A stretch of DNA of 64,000 nucleotides from RGIG1995 sp045652425 (GCA_045652425.1 JAZRUG010000017.1:48707-112706); one strand, 5' to 3'; positions 1-7,762 are shown, counted from the first letter of the stretch. Numbers and translations are program-made. Notes: a model not told the origin generated them from the sequence alone.

Positions 1-148
1 TGAACCTGTGCTCTTTGGCATATTTCTGCAAGAGCTTCTTTTGGTTGATGATGGAGTTGCTATCGTTGTCGGTTCCGTCATCACGAGAGAGTCTGCAGTA
101 TAGGGCGGTAATTCCTATTTGCTCTTTCTTTTTTGATTTCGACTGCAT
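1..148 (-). CDS. Large serine recombinase, N-terminal 49 residues (gene runs off the left edge)
   Basis: Reading the minus strand from an ATG at 148 gives 49 residues without a stop to the window edge. They contain ALYCRLSRDD followed by a DSNSI stretch, the start of the catalytic domain of TnpX/TndX-type large serine recombinases; Ser21 is the expected nucleophile. These enzymes excise and integrate Tn4451/Tn5397-like elements without a tyrosine. A strong GGAGG lies inside the end of the preceding small gene and the stop/start overlap reads TAATG, so translation is probably coupled. Its location at the edge implies that one end of the element lies just outside the window. The rest of the protein is not visible, so activity cannot be judged. 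Confidence 0.88.
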   Translation of the reverse strand, partial: MQSKSKKKEQIGITALYCRLSRDDGTDNDSNSIINQKKLLQKYAKEHRF

Positions 149-378
149 TAGTCCTCCTTTCCGGCAGTCGAACACGCTTTTCCAACTGCCATTATATCAA
201 ATCCGCATTTTCTGTTCAAATGTGCAAATTGTTCTTTTAACGCTTTGCCAAAGCGCTGGGTGATACTTTGGTGTTCTTTGATTTTGGCAGTTTGAAAAGA
301 TGAGCTAATAATATATTTGACACCATTGATTTCATATTCGTGGTTCCGATCTACAAGTCCCACAATAAATTTGTCCAT
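148..378 (-). CDS. Small mobile-element protein preceding the recombinase (76 aa)
   Basis: A 76-residue protein with a clear AAGGAGG site before its ATG. It contains an EINGVKYIISSSFQ stretch like the short proteins that precede recombinase genes in clostridial mobilizable elements (TnpW-like), and ends in CSTAGKED. Its stop overlaps the recombinase start by one base, so the two are one transcriptional and translational unit. No catalytic motif is visible. Function is unknown; a role in regulating or assisting the recombinase is inference from position only. Confidence 0.65.
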   Translation of the reverse strand: MDKFIVGLVDRNHEYEINGVKYIISSSFQTAKIKEHQSITQRFGKALKEQFAHLNRKCGFDIMAVGKACSTAGKED

Positions 379-438
379 TAGATTCCTCCTTCTATTTATG
401 GGGTATTAGGGGTGAACCCCCCTAACAAGGTGCGTTTG

Positions 439-513
439 TGGATATCCACGCACGATGCTTGCGAAGACAAGGACGTGCAAAAAATGGATATCCAAACGTG
501 ATGCTTGCGAGAC
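439..513. repeat. Direct repeat pair with TGGATATCCA palindrome; candidate oriT-like or recombinase site
   Basis: Copies at 439-468 and 485-513 share TGGATATCCA followed by a variable spacer and GATGCTTGCGA(A)GAC. The first copy lies in a larger inverted repeat, GTGCGT..ACGCAC, around a GTGGATATCCAC palindrome. The repeats sit between the recombinase unit and the cargo. Arrays like this are seen at transfer or replication origins, but no relaxase gene is visible, so this is only a candidate. Confidence 0.35.
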
Positions 514-881
514 TAATGACATTATGATGTAATGCCATCCCCTAAAGAAACATTGCCGTTCTACCTAAATGCAGTTCCTGCCTCGGATTTTCACCGTGAC
601 GTTGTTTCGCTCGCTATGAACAAGATCAAAGGTTATCGCAAAATCGTATCTCATTTAGACGGTCATTCAATTTTCACCCCCCTCACATAACGTCAAAAAC
701 CGAGGAAAATATGCATAGTTTTTTAAAAAATATTTTACCCCTCATGTGGTAGGCATCGAAAAAGGCTAAAACTAAACACAAAACTGAAATTATTGCAAAA
801 AATAAAAGCCGCCACACAACATCTAAAAAGGATGCCGTATGACGACGCAGATCATAAAAGGAGTTATTTAGTTTTTTGCTG

Positions 882-910
882 TTTACATTTGCTATAAAAA
901 ATGTTATAAT
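882..910 (+). promoter_or_regulatory. Promoter of the plus-strand defence operon
   Basis: TTTACA at 882-887 and a perfect TATAAT at 905-910 are separated by 17 bases, 36 bases before the ATG of the XRE gene. This is a strong vegetative promoter and can drive the whole run to 5564, since no terminator is seen inside it. Confidence 0.75.
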
Positions 911-946
911 ATTTTTAACGTATATCAACACAATGGAGATAATGTT

Positions 947-1144
947 ATGAATTTTGCAGAAAAAGTAAAATATGTTAGAACAGAATTAAAGTTGTCTCAA
1001 GAAGATTTGGCGCGAGAATTGGGTGTGAGCTTTGCAACTATCAATCGATGGGAGAATGGTAGCTATAATCCAAGTCGGTTAGCAAAAAAGGCTTTTGAAG
1101 ACTTTTGTAGCAATCAAAATATCAAATTTGAGGTAGCAATATGA
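947..1144 (+). CDS. XRE-family HTH regulator (65 aa) leading the restriction-modification operon
   Basis: A 65-residue protein that is almost entirely one Cro/C1-type helix-turn-helix (LKLSQEDLARELGVSFATINRWENG, residues about 15-39). It is preceded by a GGAGATAATGTT leader and a strong promoter. It overlaps the next gene by four bases (ATGA), so it is translationally coupled to the nuclease. Small XRE proteins in this position usually act as controllers of restriction gene expression. It lacks the extra helices of larger XRE repressors. The operator was not identified. Assignment to HTH is secure; the controller role is inferred from context. Confidence 0.85.
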   Translation: MNFAEKVKYVRTELKLSQEDLARELGVSFATINRWENGSYNPSRLAKKAFEDFCSNQNIKFEVAI

Positions 1145-1977
1145 GAATAGTACAAGATTTTACCGACAATGAGCTTAAGGCCGTTCTAAATGATTTTTAT
1201 TCCTATTTTAAAACAGGTTTCGAATTCGAAGAGTTCTTAAAACCTTTTTTAGAGTCTATCGGTCTTTCTGAAGTTGTTGTTACCAAAAAAACAGGTGATG
1301 GCGGTATAGATTTAGAAGCGGTAAAGGAAGGCCTTTCTGAAATCAATAATGTAGATAGCGTGAAATATCGAATTCAGGCAAAAAGGAATTCACCTTCAAG
1401 AACTATTCCTCCTGAGAAAATCGATGCATTAAGAGGTAACCTTTGTTTCAATGAAAAAGGATTATTTATCACCACTGCTAAGGTATCTGACAAAGCAAAA
1501 GAGCAAGCTATTTCTAAGGATCCATCCAAACCGGTCTTTGTTATCGACGGAATTGATTTAGTCAGAATTTGCATCGACAGACAAATTGGATTTGCCTATA
1601 AACCTATATTCAGTAAAAGTGCGCTCGACTTGTTTACAAACAAAAATAAATCTCCTGAAATCAATACAAATCTTTCATCCGAGTTAAGTTGTGTTGAAAA
1701 AACAATTACAACTAACGATGTTCGTGTATACATAATTTCACTTCCAAGAATTATCGTAGACAAAATTGAAAATAATAACGAAAAGCATCCTATGAAACTC
1801 ATTGTAAACAGTGACGATTCTTATGATGTGACATTTTGTCCAAGTAGAAACTATCTTTCTCAAGTTACGAGTATATTCCGAAAATACGGATTATTACAAG
1901 AAGACGGAACTATAGTCGAGAAAAAAGCAAAATGGGCAATTGATGCACAACAAAATATTTATTTAACGATATTGTGA
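1141..1977 (+). CDS. Mrr-like PD-(D/E)XK restriction endonuclease
   Basis: A 278-residue protein. Residues about 25-150 carry the Mrr-type catalytic pattern: KTGDGGIDLEA with Asp57, then QAK with Lys81, and a following ALRGN..GLFITTAKVSDKAKEQA region typical of Mrr_cat domains, in which Gln replaces the usual Glu. The C-terminal part (about 190-278) is a separate domain without a recognised motif and may set specificity. The gene is followed after seven bases by a Dam-type methylase, so it is probably the restriction partner of that enzyme, cutting unmethylated sites; a modification-dependent mode is also possible for Mrr relatives. Start chosen at the ATGA overlap with the regulator gene. 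Confidence 0.82.
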   Translation: MRIVQDFTDNELKAVLNDFYSYFKTGFEFEEFLKPFLESIGLSEVVVTKKTGDGGIDLEAVKEGLSEINNVDSVKYRIQAKRNSPSRTIPPEKIDALRGNLCFNEKGLFITTAKVSDKAKEQAISKDPSKPVFVIDGIDLVRICIDRQIGFAYKPIFSKSALDLFTNKNKSPEINTNLSSELSCVEKTITTNDVRVYIISLPRIIVDKIENNNEKHPMKLIVNSDDSYDVTFCPSRNYLSQVTSIFRKYGLLQEDGTIVEKKAKWAIDAQQNIYLTIL

Positions 1978-1984
1978 GGATACT

Positions 1985-3019
1985 ATGAATTATATTGGTT
2001 CTAAATATTCTTTAATAGATTTTTTGGAAGAGTCTATTAATAAAACCTTAAAATTGTGCGGCGAAGATAGAAAATCGTCTGAAATGGTGTTTGCCGATTT
2101 GTTTGCAGGAACTGGCGTGGTTAGTGGTTCGTTTAAAAAACAAGGGTATTCTATAATAGCAAACGACATTCAATACTATAGTTACGTTATAACAAAACAC
2201 ATGATTGAAAATAACGGAAACTTGGATAAAAAACATTGCAATGAACTTATAGATGAATTAAACCGTTTGGACGGGATAGAAGGTTTCATTTATGAAAACT
2301 ATTCTTATGAAGGAACTGCAGAACAAGAATTTAGAAGAATGTATTTTTCGGAATACAATGCTAAGAAATGCGATGCAATAAGAACTACTATAGAAGAATG
2401 GCTTGTTAACGGTAAAATAACTGAAAATGAATACTATTTCCTACTAGGTTCCTTGATTAATAGCATTGACAAATGCGCCAATACTGCTTCAGTGTATGGG
2501 GCTTTTTTGAAAAAATTAAAGAAATCCGCATTGAAAGAAATGGAATTATCACCACTTCCAATTATGCAAGGTTCTGTTGAATGCAGAGTTTATAATGAAG
2601 ATATAAGTGAGTTAATCAAAAACGTTTCCGGCGATATTCTTTATCTAGATCCCCCATACAATGCCCGTCAGTATTGCTCTAATTATCATATGCTCGAAAC
2701 GATAGCCAGATATGATAATCCTAAAATCAAAGGCAAAACAGGATTAAGAAATTATGAAGATCAAAAAAGCGTGTTTTGTATGAAAAACAAGGTTGAAGCT
2801 GCATTTGCCGAATTAATTAAAAACGCAAAATTCAAATACATATTTTTAAGTTATAACAACGAGGGATTAATGTCTTTCGATACTATTGAAAAAATAATGA
2901 AAAAATATGGCAAATATAAAGTCTATATGCAACAATATCGCCGTTTTAAAGCGGATAATGCTAGAGACTGCAAATCTGATTCAACGATTGAATATTTACA
3001 CTGCTTAATAAAGGAGTAA
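1985..3019 (+). CDS. Dam-type DNA adenine N6-methyltransferase
   Basis: A 344-residue enzyme that transfers a methyl group from S-adenosylmethionine to adenine. It has MNYIGSK at the start (motif X), FADLFAGTGVVSG at 37-49 (motif I, cofactor binding) and LDPPYNARQY at 221-230 (motif IV, catalytic DPPY), in the order of the alpha class of D12/Dam methylases. The DPPYNARQY form occurs in methylases of type II systems. A GTGAGGATACT leader precedes the ATG. It lies between an Mrr-like nuclease and a DUF262 gene in the same operon, and most likely protects host DNA against the nuclease. The target sequence cannot be read from the protein. Confidence 0.92.
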   Translation: MNYIGSKYSLIDFLEESINKTLKLCGEDRKSSEMVFADLFAGTGVVSGSFKKQGYSIIANDIQYYSYVITKHMIENNGNLDKKHCNELIDELNRLDGIEGFIYENYSYEGTAEQEFRRMYFSEYNAKKCDAIRTTIEEWLVNGKITENEYYFLLGSLINSIDKCANTASVYGAFLKKLKKSALKEMELSPLPIMQGSVECRVYNEDISELIKNVSGDILYLDPPYNARQYCSNYHMLETIARYDNPKIKGKTGLRNYEDQKSVFCMKNKVEAAFAELIKNAKFKYIFLSYNNEGLMSFDTIEKIMKKYGKYKVYMQQYRRFKADNARDCKSDSTIEYLHCLIKE

Positions 3020-3022
3020 CTC

Positions 3023-4180
3023 ATGGAAGAAATGAACATCAAAGAAGAATTGAATTTAGACGGAATCGACACAGAAATCGAAGAAAATATAGTAGAATCT
3101 AGCGAAATTTCTATGCAAAGTTTGGAAAACACTATTGTTGTTCCGATGGACTTATCTGTAGAAATGGTTACGGCGTGGTATAAGTCAAAAAAACTATCAT
3201 TAGATCCTGTGTTTCAAAGGAGATATGTGTGGAACGATGTACTAAAATCTGCCTTTATAGAATCACTTATTTTAAATGTTCCTATTCCTTCGTTAATGCT
3301 TGCTAACGATACAGAGAATAACAGATTTATAGTTATTGATGGAAAGCAAAGACTTAATGCTATTATAAGCTTTATTGCGCCTGAAAACGAAGGCAAAGGG
3401 TTTAGACTTAAAGGATTAAATGTTTTAAAAGAACTAAACGGTTACACTTATAAAAAATTGCTTTCTGATAGCACAAAAACTCAGTATTTGAGCAAAATTG
3501 AGAATGCTTTAATTAAAACCAGTGTTCTAAAAAATTATAATACCGATATTCTATACTTTATATTTAATAGGTTAAATGGTGGTGGGGTCCCTCTTTCGCC
3601 TCACGAACTAAGACAGTCATTATATGCAGGACAATTTATCAACTTTATTAACGAATACTCTGCAGAATCTAAAGGTATAAGACGAATGCTTAATCTAAAG
3701 AACCCTGACAAACGTATGCGCGATGCCGAATTGTTAGTGCGTTATTATGCATTCAAATATTATGGAGCAGAGTATAACGGAAATATAAACGAGTTTTTTA
3801 ATAAAACTTGTGAAAAATTAAATCTCGAATGGCAAACAAAAGCAGAAACCGTTAAAAAAGATGCGCAAGAATTTGAGTTTGCGGTGGAATTTATTTATTC
3901 GCACTTTGGCGACGATGCTTTTAAAGTGTTCTTTGTAAAAGAGACGGGAGAAGAATATTTCGGCCCATTCAATAGACCGATGTTTGATTTACTAACTAGT
4001 ATCTTTTCCGACTCTTCAAAAAGAGAGTTTGTTGAAAAGAAAAACATCAACTTGAAAGAGTTTGTAATCAATTTATTTAAAACAAACAAGGATTTTGCAG
4101 ATGCTTTCTTGCCAACAACCCACTCTAAGGAAAAGAATAATACTAGAATAACTGAGTTTACAAAAGCTCTCTTTGTATAG
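3023..4180 (+). CDS. DUF262 (GmrSD N-domain-like) protein
   Basis: A 385-residue protein three bases after the methylase. Residues about 45-130 form a DUF262 domain: FQRRYVWND at 65-72, SAFIESLILNVPIPSLML, and VIDGKQRLNAI at 104-114. The DGKQR stretch corresponds to the DGQQR motif of ParB-like nucleotide-dependent domains in GmrS and related defence proteins. There is no HNH (DUF1524) domain at the C-terminus, so it resembles GmrS without GmrD. In the family the domain is implicated in nucleotide-dependent DNA cleavage or sensing. Its position between a methylase and a HEPN gene suggests an added restriction or anti-phage role. GGAG ribosome site present. Confidence 0.82.
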   Translation: MEEMNIKEELNLDGIDTEIEENIVESSEISMQSLENTIVVPMDLSVEMVTAWYKSKKLSLDPVFQRRYVWNDVLKSAFIESLILNVPIPSLMLANDTENNRFIVIDGKQRLNAIISFIAPENEGKGFRLKGLNVLKELNGYTYKKLLSDSTKTQYLSKIENALIKTSVLKNYNTDILYFIFNRLNGGGVPLSPHELRQSLYAGQFINFINEYSAESKGIRRMLNLKNPDKRMRDAELLVRYYAFKYYGAEYNGNINEFFNKTCEKLNLEWQTKAETVKKDAQEFEFAVEFIYSHFGDDAFKVFFVKETGEEYFGPFNRPMFDLLTSIFSDSSKREFVEKKNINLKEFVINLFKTNKDFADAFLPTTHSKEKNNTRITEFTKALFV

Positions 4181-4191
4181 GGATATAGGAT

Positions 4192-4773
4192 ATGACGAAT
4201 GAATATCAACATCTCCAGCGAAGGCTTCAATCTATTTCTGCAACATTTGAAGTTTTAATGCCGGATGATCCGTTGGATGAGGCATTAGAAGATAAGCAAA
4301 ACATAATTAAATCATATATTTTGTTATGCCACGCTGAGTTTGAAAAGTATTTCGAAGACATTGCTTTGGGGATAATTAAAAAAGCAAAGGAACTATATGA
4401 TTCGAGGAATGAAACAAGTGAGCCGTTGCTTCATCTAGCCTTGATGTTAAAAAAAGATTTTACTAATGAAGGTGCTAAGGCAAGACTTGATAAATTGTTT
4501 TCAAATTATCGAGCACTTCTTGATAAAAATCACGGAATCAAGAAAGCAAACATCGACGAAATGTTTGCTCCTTTGGGTATGCCGATAAGTGGCATGTCCG
4601 ATACATACCTAGAAGCGTTGGAAAGTTTCGGGAAGAAACGAGGACAAATTGCTCACAATGTTAAAGAGGCGTTAACTACTACATATAGTTTTTCAATTGA
4701 AAAAACTGCAATAAATGCGTTGCTTAATGATACTTTAAGCGAAATTGATGAAAAAGCAGAGAGGTTACTTTGA
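4192..4773 (+). CDS. HEPN-domain protein (RiboL-PSP-HEPN-like), putative RNase
   Basis: A 193-residue, largely helical protein. It has the RLQSISATFEVL start and the SYILLCHAEFEKYFEDIA helix seen in HEPN proteins of the RiboL-PSP type, and ends with KKRGQIAHN at 148-156, which supplies the R-x4-H metal-independent RNase motif (Arg150, His155). HEPN proteins in restriction loci are thought to cut RNA as a backup when restriction fails. The gene follows DUF262 by 11 bases and its stop lies just before the second methylase. Direct RNase activity is family inference; no partner antitoxin with a nucleotidyltransferase motif is next to it. Confidence 0.78.
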   Translation: MTNEYQHLQRRLQSISATFEVLMPDDPLDEALEDKQNIIKSYILLCHAEFEKYFEDIALGIIKKAKELYDSRNETSEPLLHLALMLKKDFTNEGAKARLDKLFSNYRALLDKNHGIKKANIDEMFAPLGMPISGMSDTYLEALESFGKKRGQIAHNVKEALTTTYSFSIEKTAINALLNDTLSEIDEKAERLL

Positions 4774-4775
4774 TT

Positions 4776-5564
4776 ATGGGTAAAATAAACGACCTTGATA
4801 TGTCAAAATGGAAGGAAATTAATGATGTATGGTTAGATAGTCTTTGGATAATCCCACAAAGAGATAATTCCGGAGCTCATGATGGTCATTATCATGGAAA
4901 TTTTGTTCCTCAAATACCGCATCAGCTTTTGACACGATACACGAAAGCTGGAGATTTTGTTTTAGACCCTTTTGCCGGAAGCGGAACCACCTTGATAGAA
5001 GCTCAACGGATGGGTAGAAATTCTATAGGTATCGAATTGCAACAAGATGTAGCTATGGAGGCTATTAAAAGAATTCACTCAGAACAAAGAGAAGGAATTA
5101 TAGCTGATACATTTGTGGATGATAGCAGAACCTTTGATACGAATAGAATATTAAGCACATACAATATTAAAAATGTGCAGTTTATAATTTATCATCCTCC
5201 ATATTGGGATATTATAAAATTTAGTGAAGACGGAAATGATTTATCTAATGCTAAAACCTTAGAGGCATTCATAGAAAATTTCCGATTAGTTGTGCGAAAC
5301 ACTTCGGCAATATTGGAGAAAGGAAGATATTGTGCCGTAGTAATCGGAGATAAGTATGCAAATAGCCAACTAGTTCCGCTGGGCTTCTACTGTATGCAAG
5401 CAATGCAGCAAGAAGGGCTAACTCTTAAAGCCACGATTGTAAAGAATTTTGAAGAAACTAAGGGCAAAGCAAATCAAAAAGCCCTTTGGAGACAAAGAGC
5501 TTTGCAAAATGGTTTGTATCTATTTAAACACGAATATATTTTCTTATTCAAAAAGGAGAAGTGA
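4776..5564 (+). CDS. Amino-methyltransferase (N6-adenine or N4-cytosine)
   Basis: A 262-residue enzyme with LDPFAGSGTTLIEA (motif I, from residue 63) and YHPPYWDIIKFS (motif IV, about 139-150). HPPYWD replaces the common SPPYWD/DPPY form, as in several solitary or unusual restriction methylases. Motif IV follows motif I closely, and the protein is short. I chose the ATG at 4776 (MGKIND) over an upstream TTG because AGAGG is properly spaced from it. The stop lies in a strong hairpin shared with the convergent HNH/EVE operon. It probably protects the host from the HNH or the EVE nuclease, making the two convergent operons one locus. Confidence 0.85.
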   Translation: MGKINDLDMSKWKEINDVWLDSLWIIPQRDNSGAHDGHYHGNFVPQIPHQLLTRYTKAGDFVLDPFAGSGTTLIEAQRMGRNSIGIELQQDVAMEAIKRIHSEQREGIIADTFVDDSRTFDTNRILSTYNIKNVQFIIYHPPYWDIIKFSEDGNDLSNAKTLEAFIENFRLVVRNTSAILEKGRYCAVVIGDKYANSQLVPLGFYCMQAMQQEGLTLKATIVKNFEETKGKANQKALWRQRALQNGLYLFKHEYIFLFKKEK

Positions 5565-5580
5565 AACACTTCTCCTTTTT
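5550..5580. terminator. Bidirectional terminator between convergent defence operons
   Basis: A perfect 14-bp stem (AAAAAGGAGAAGTG with its complement) with an AAA loop, flanked by A and T runs on both sides. It contains the methylase stop codon and ends just before the stop of the EVE-nuclease gene, so it can end both operons. Confidence 0.85.
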
Positions 5581-5581
5581 G

Positions 5582-6730
5582 CTATACTATAATTAATTTT
5601 GAATCAACTTCTTTGAAATGGAGTATTTTGTTTTGATAAAAATCTACGTTTTTTAAATTTAAAGCGCTCCAATCCTTGGAAAGAACTTTATTCTCTATAT
5701 CATTTAACCTATCTTTTTTCAATTTACTTGCATTAAACAAACCATCTGATATTATTATTGGATAAACATTAACTTTTTTATTTTTGTTTAAATAAAATGG
5801 CAATATATAATCTTTTAGCCAAACTAAATAACCCTCAATTTGGTTTATAATACCGATAGAAACCCCTTCGTCTTTTAATTCAATTAAAGAAATATCAACA
5901 CTATTTTCATCTTCTTGAATTGTCATGACATCAATGCGATGTTCTCCAAAACTACACATTACCTCATTTCCAATCCATTTAATTTCTTTTTCATTGGTTA
6001 AGATTTTTATGTAATCTGAACTTTTGAGTATCGTTACTGTAAGAAATTGTATATAATGTTCAAAAGCCTTGCCTTTTTTATACTTTTCCAACATGTTCAA
6101 CAACAAGTTTTCAGTAACGTCAATTTTTCTATCAGATGAATATTGATTAGTATTGTTGGTTTTTTCTATTTCCTGATTTTCTAGGTTGAAAGAAAAGTGT
6201 TCTCCATTCAATACGGTATTATCCCGTGAAATTCTTTTTAAAAACAAGTCATATTCCGCATCGGTAATCATAGTACAACCACGATTACCGCCGAGCTTTC
6301 TATAAATAAGAGACCAACACAATTGATTGGGTTTAGTAAGACCTTCTAACGAATCGAGATAATTGTATTCGCTTATTCCTTTTTGAAAAACCTTATATGG
6401 TTTAATTAAAATTCTATATGTTAATTTTTTTTGAAGTTCTGAAAACAAATAATTGTCATCATCATTGGGGTCAACAAAGAAATCACTGACCGCTTCAAAA
6501 ACACCGTAAAATTTAGAAATTCCGGTCACAAAAAAGATGATCTTATCTCCTTTTCTAATTCTAGCAAGGTCTACCATCATGCCAACCGATCGTTTCTCGT
6601 TTTGAGTATGTATTGTTATAGATGGATCAAAAATGAAATCAGTAGATACTTCTGAAGCACCTGTTCCTGCGAACATATTCTCCAAATGCACCTTAAAAGT
6701 ATTTTGGTTGACAATAAAAACGTGTGCCAT
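5582..6730 (-). CDS. EVE-like domain fused to a PD-(D/E)XK nuclease (modification-dependent restriction candidate)
   Basis: With the ATG at 6730, which has GGAGGAGAAG just upstream, the protein is 382 residues; a longer frame upstream overlaps the HNH gene and is not believed. Residues 1 to about 170 resemble an EVE/PUA-type base-reading domain (LARIRKGDKIIFFVTGISK, then a C-terminal WSLIYRKLGGNRG). Residues about 205-330 carry a nuclease pattern: Glu224 in a helix, HRIDVM with Asp267, then SLIELKDE with Glu284 and Lys286. EVE domains bind modified bases in DNA, and fusion to a nuclease is the known layout of type IV enzymes. It starts one base after the HNH gene stop and is in the C-protein operon. 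Confidence 0.75.
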   Translation of the reverse strand: MAHVFIVNQNTFKVHLENMFAGTGASEVSTDFIFDPSITIHTQNEKRSVGMMVDLARIRKGDKIIFFVTGISKFYGVFEAVSDFFVDPNDDDNYLFSELQKKLTYRILIKPYKVFQKGISEYNYLDSLEGLTKPNQLCWSLIYRKLGGNRGCTMITDAEYDLFLKRISRDNTVLNGEHFSFNLENQEIEKTNNTNQYSSDRKIDVTENLLLNMLEKYKKGKAFEHYIQFLTVTILKSSDYIKILTNEKEIKWIGNEVMCSFGEHRIDVMTIQEDENSVDISLIELKDEGVSIGIINQIEGYLVWLKDYILPFYLNKNKKVNVYPIIISDGLFNASKLKKDRLNDIENKVLSKDWSALNLKNVDFYQNKILHFKEVDSKLIIV

Positions 6731-6731
6731 T

Positions 6732-7343
6732 TTACTTCTTCTCCTCCAAATGACTTCTAAATTCAATTGGATCATACCAATAACAGCCCTCGCACGCGTT
6801 TTCCTCATTGTTATGAGTTGGGCCACCTTTATAGTATGCCATTGGATAACCTAGTTGCCTTGCATCATAACGAATACCCGTTCTGCGGCATTCGATGCAA
6901 AATTGACGCTTTGCGTCGTTTGCAGCTTTGCTTAATGGTTGAAAATCTTCGTATCTTTGATCTTCATTAAGCATTACTCGTCCTTCATTTTTCATTCCGT
7001 TTTTATGATCGACTTCCGGGTTAGATGTTCCAAGAACCACACATCGTTGAGATTGCATTGCGCGTTTAATAGTAGGATCAATATAAGACGAATACGGGTC
7101 ACCTGTATTAAATCCGACAGTTCGTATTGCATCTGTTCTGTTGCCCGGAGTTATGCTTTTATCTCTTTCAACAATATACTTTCTGCCAAAAGAACCATCA
7201 TCTCTTGACCATCCAGCACCATTAAGTAGCTGCAATCCTTGATATTCACCTACAAATTCATCCACGCTAACCCATCTGCTACATCCGTTTTCATCGATCT
7301 GAGCTAATTCTTCAAATAATTGTATTTTTGTCTTTCTTGGCAT
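6732..7343 (-). CDS. HNH restriction endonuclease
   Basis: A 203-residue protein with an HNH core: SNPEVDHKNG (His113), then QPLSKAANDAKRQFC (Asn142) and paired cysteines C149xxC152 and C184xxC187 that can hold a structural zinc. This beta-beta-alpha-metal nuclease layout with a CVVLGTSNPEVDHK stretch is typical of type II restriction enzymes. The N-terminal 100 residues have no recognised fold and may supply target recognition. The gene follows the C protein by 11 bases and shares its operon, the normal arrangement for C-R gene pairs. The methylase partner is probably the convergent gene at 4776. Confidence 0.82.
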   Translation of the reverse strand: MPRKTKIQLFEELAQIDENGCSRWVSVDEFVGEYQGLQLLNGAGWSRDDGSFGRKYIVERDKSITPGNRTDAIRTVGFNTGDPYSSYIDPTIKRAMQSQRCVVLGTSNPEVDHKNGMKNEGRVMLNEDQRYEDFQPLSKAANDAKRQFCIECRRTGIRYDARQLGYPMAYYKGGPTHNNEENACEGCYWYDPIEFRSHLEEKK

Positions 7344-7354
7344 TTTGAAACTCC

Positions 7355-7564
7355 TTATTCAAAAGTAAAAAATTCTGCTAAACTAACATTTAATGCTGTT
7401 GCTAACTTTTCAATGTTTACAATAGATATATTGCGTTTACCTCTTTCAACACTGGTTATGTATGTCCTGTCAAGTTCGACAATGGCAGCCAATTCTTCTT
7501 GACTAACACCGAGTTTGTTGCGTAATTCTCTTATTCTTTTTCCAACAGTTTGTTTAATGTCCAT
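7355..7564 (-). CDS. Restriction-modification controller (C) protein
   Basis: A 69-residue XRE protein starting at the ATG at 7564 (MDIKQT), which has GAGGAGA five bases upstream; the upstream in-frame residues have no ribosome site and cover the promoter. The HTH (LGVSQEELAAIVELDRTYITSVERGKRN) and the short C-terminal helices match C proteins such as C.PvuII, which bind as dimers to C-boxes, first activating and then repressing their own promoter. A C-box pair is present just upstream (7610-7636), which makes the assignment firm. It leads an operon with the HNH and EVE nucleases, delaying their expression after entry into a new host. Confidence 0.9.
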   Translation of the reverse strand: MDIKQTVGKRIRELRNKLGVSQEELAAIVELDRTYITSVERGKRNISIVNIEKLATALNVSLAEFFTFE

Positions 7565-7594
7565 AATATCTCCTCGCTTAGTGAGTATATATAA

Positions 7595-7638
7595 ATTATA
7601 CAAAAAGGTGACTCATTTCACAACGGACTTTAAGTCAC
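7595..7638 (-). promoter_or_regulatory. C-box operator pair and promoter of the C-HNH-EVE operon
   Basis: On the minus strand, box OL is GACTTAAAGTC (7626-7636), the spacer is CGTTGTG-like, and OR is GTGAAATGAGTC (7610-7621). This is close to the C.PvuII pattern of GACT-N3-AGTC boxes. A -35 of TTGTGA (7618-7623) overlaps OR, and TATAAT (7595-7600) follows with 17-base spacing. OL bound alone would activate and filling of OR would repress, as known for C proteins. Confidence 0.85.
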
Positions 7639-7670
7639 ATAATGCTCTTGATGTCTTTTACAAAAATAAA

Positions 7671-7757
7671 AGCCGAACCTATCAATAGATAGATTCAGCT
7701 AAATGTGTAAATAAAATCTCGGCTAAAATGCGATTGGATGCGATTTTAGCCGAGATC
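7671..7757 (-). terminator. Two tandem terminators after the TnpV gene cluster
   Basis: On the minus strand the first hairpin (7716-7757) pairs ATCTCGGCTAAAAT with its complement and is followed by TTTTATTT. The second (7671-7700) pairs AGCTGAATCTATC with GATAGGTTCGGCT and is followed by TTTATTTTT. They insulate the C-protein promoter from read-through out of the mobile-element genes. Confidence 0.75.
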
Positions 7758-7762
7758 TTTAC

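Larger units (their letters stand above)
379..946. other. Gap between the recombinase unit and the defence operon
   Basis: This 568-base stretch holds a GGGGTGAACCCC palindrome near 410-421, a pair of about 30-base direct repeats (439-513), a 52-codon plus-strand frame at 532-690 starting MPSPKETLPF that I cannot assign and that has no good ribosome binding site, and the promoter of the XRE gene at 882-910. A minus-strand frame across 683-931 overlaps that promoter and is not believed. The region could be an origin of transfer or a remnant of a mobilisation gene. Confidence 0.5.

Noticed and set aside
683..931. Minus-strand frame of 82 residues
   Set aside because: It spans the consensus promoter of the XRE gene, has no ribosome site and resembles no known protein.
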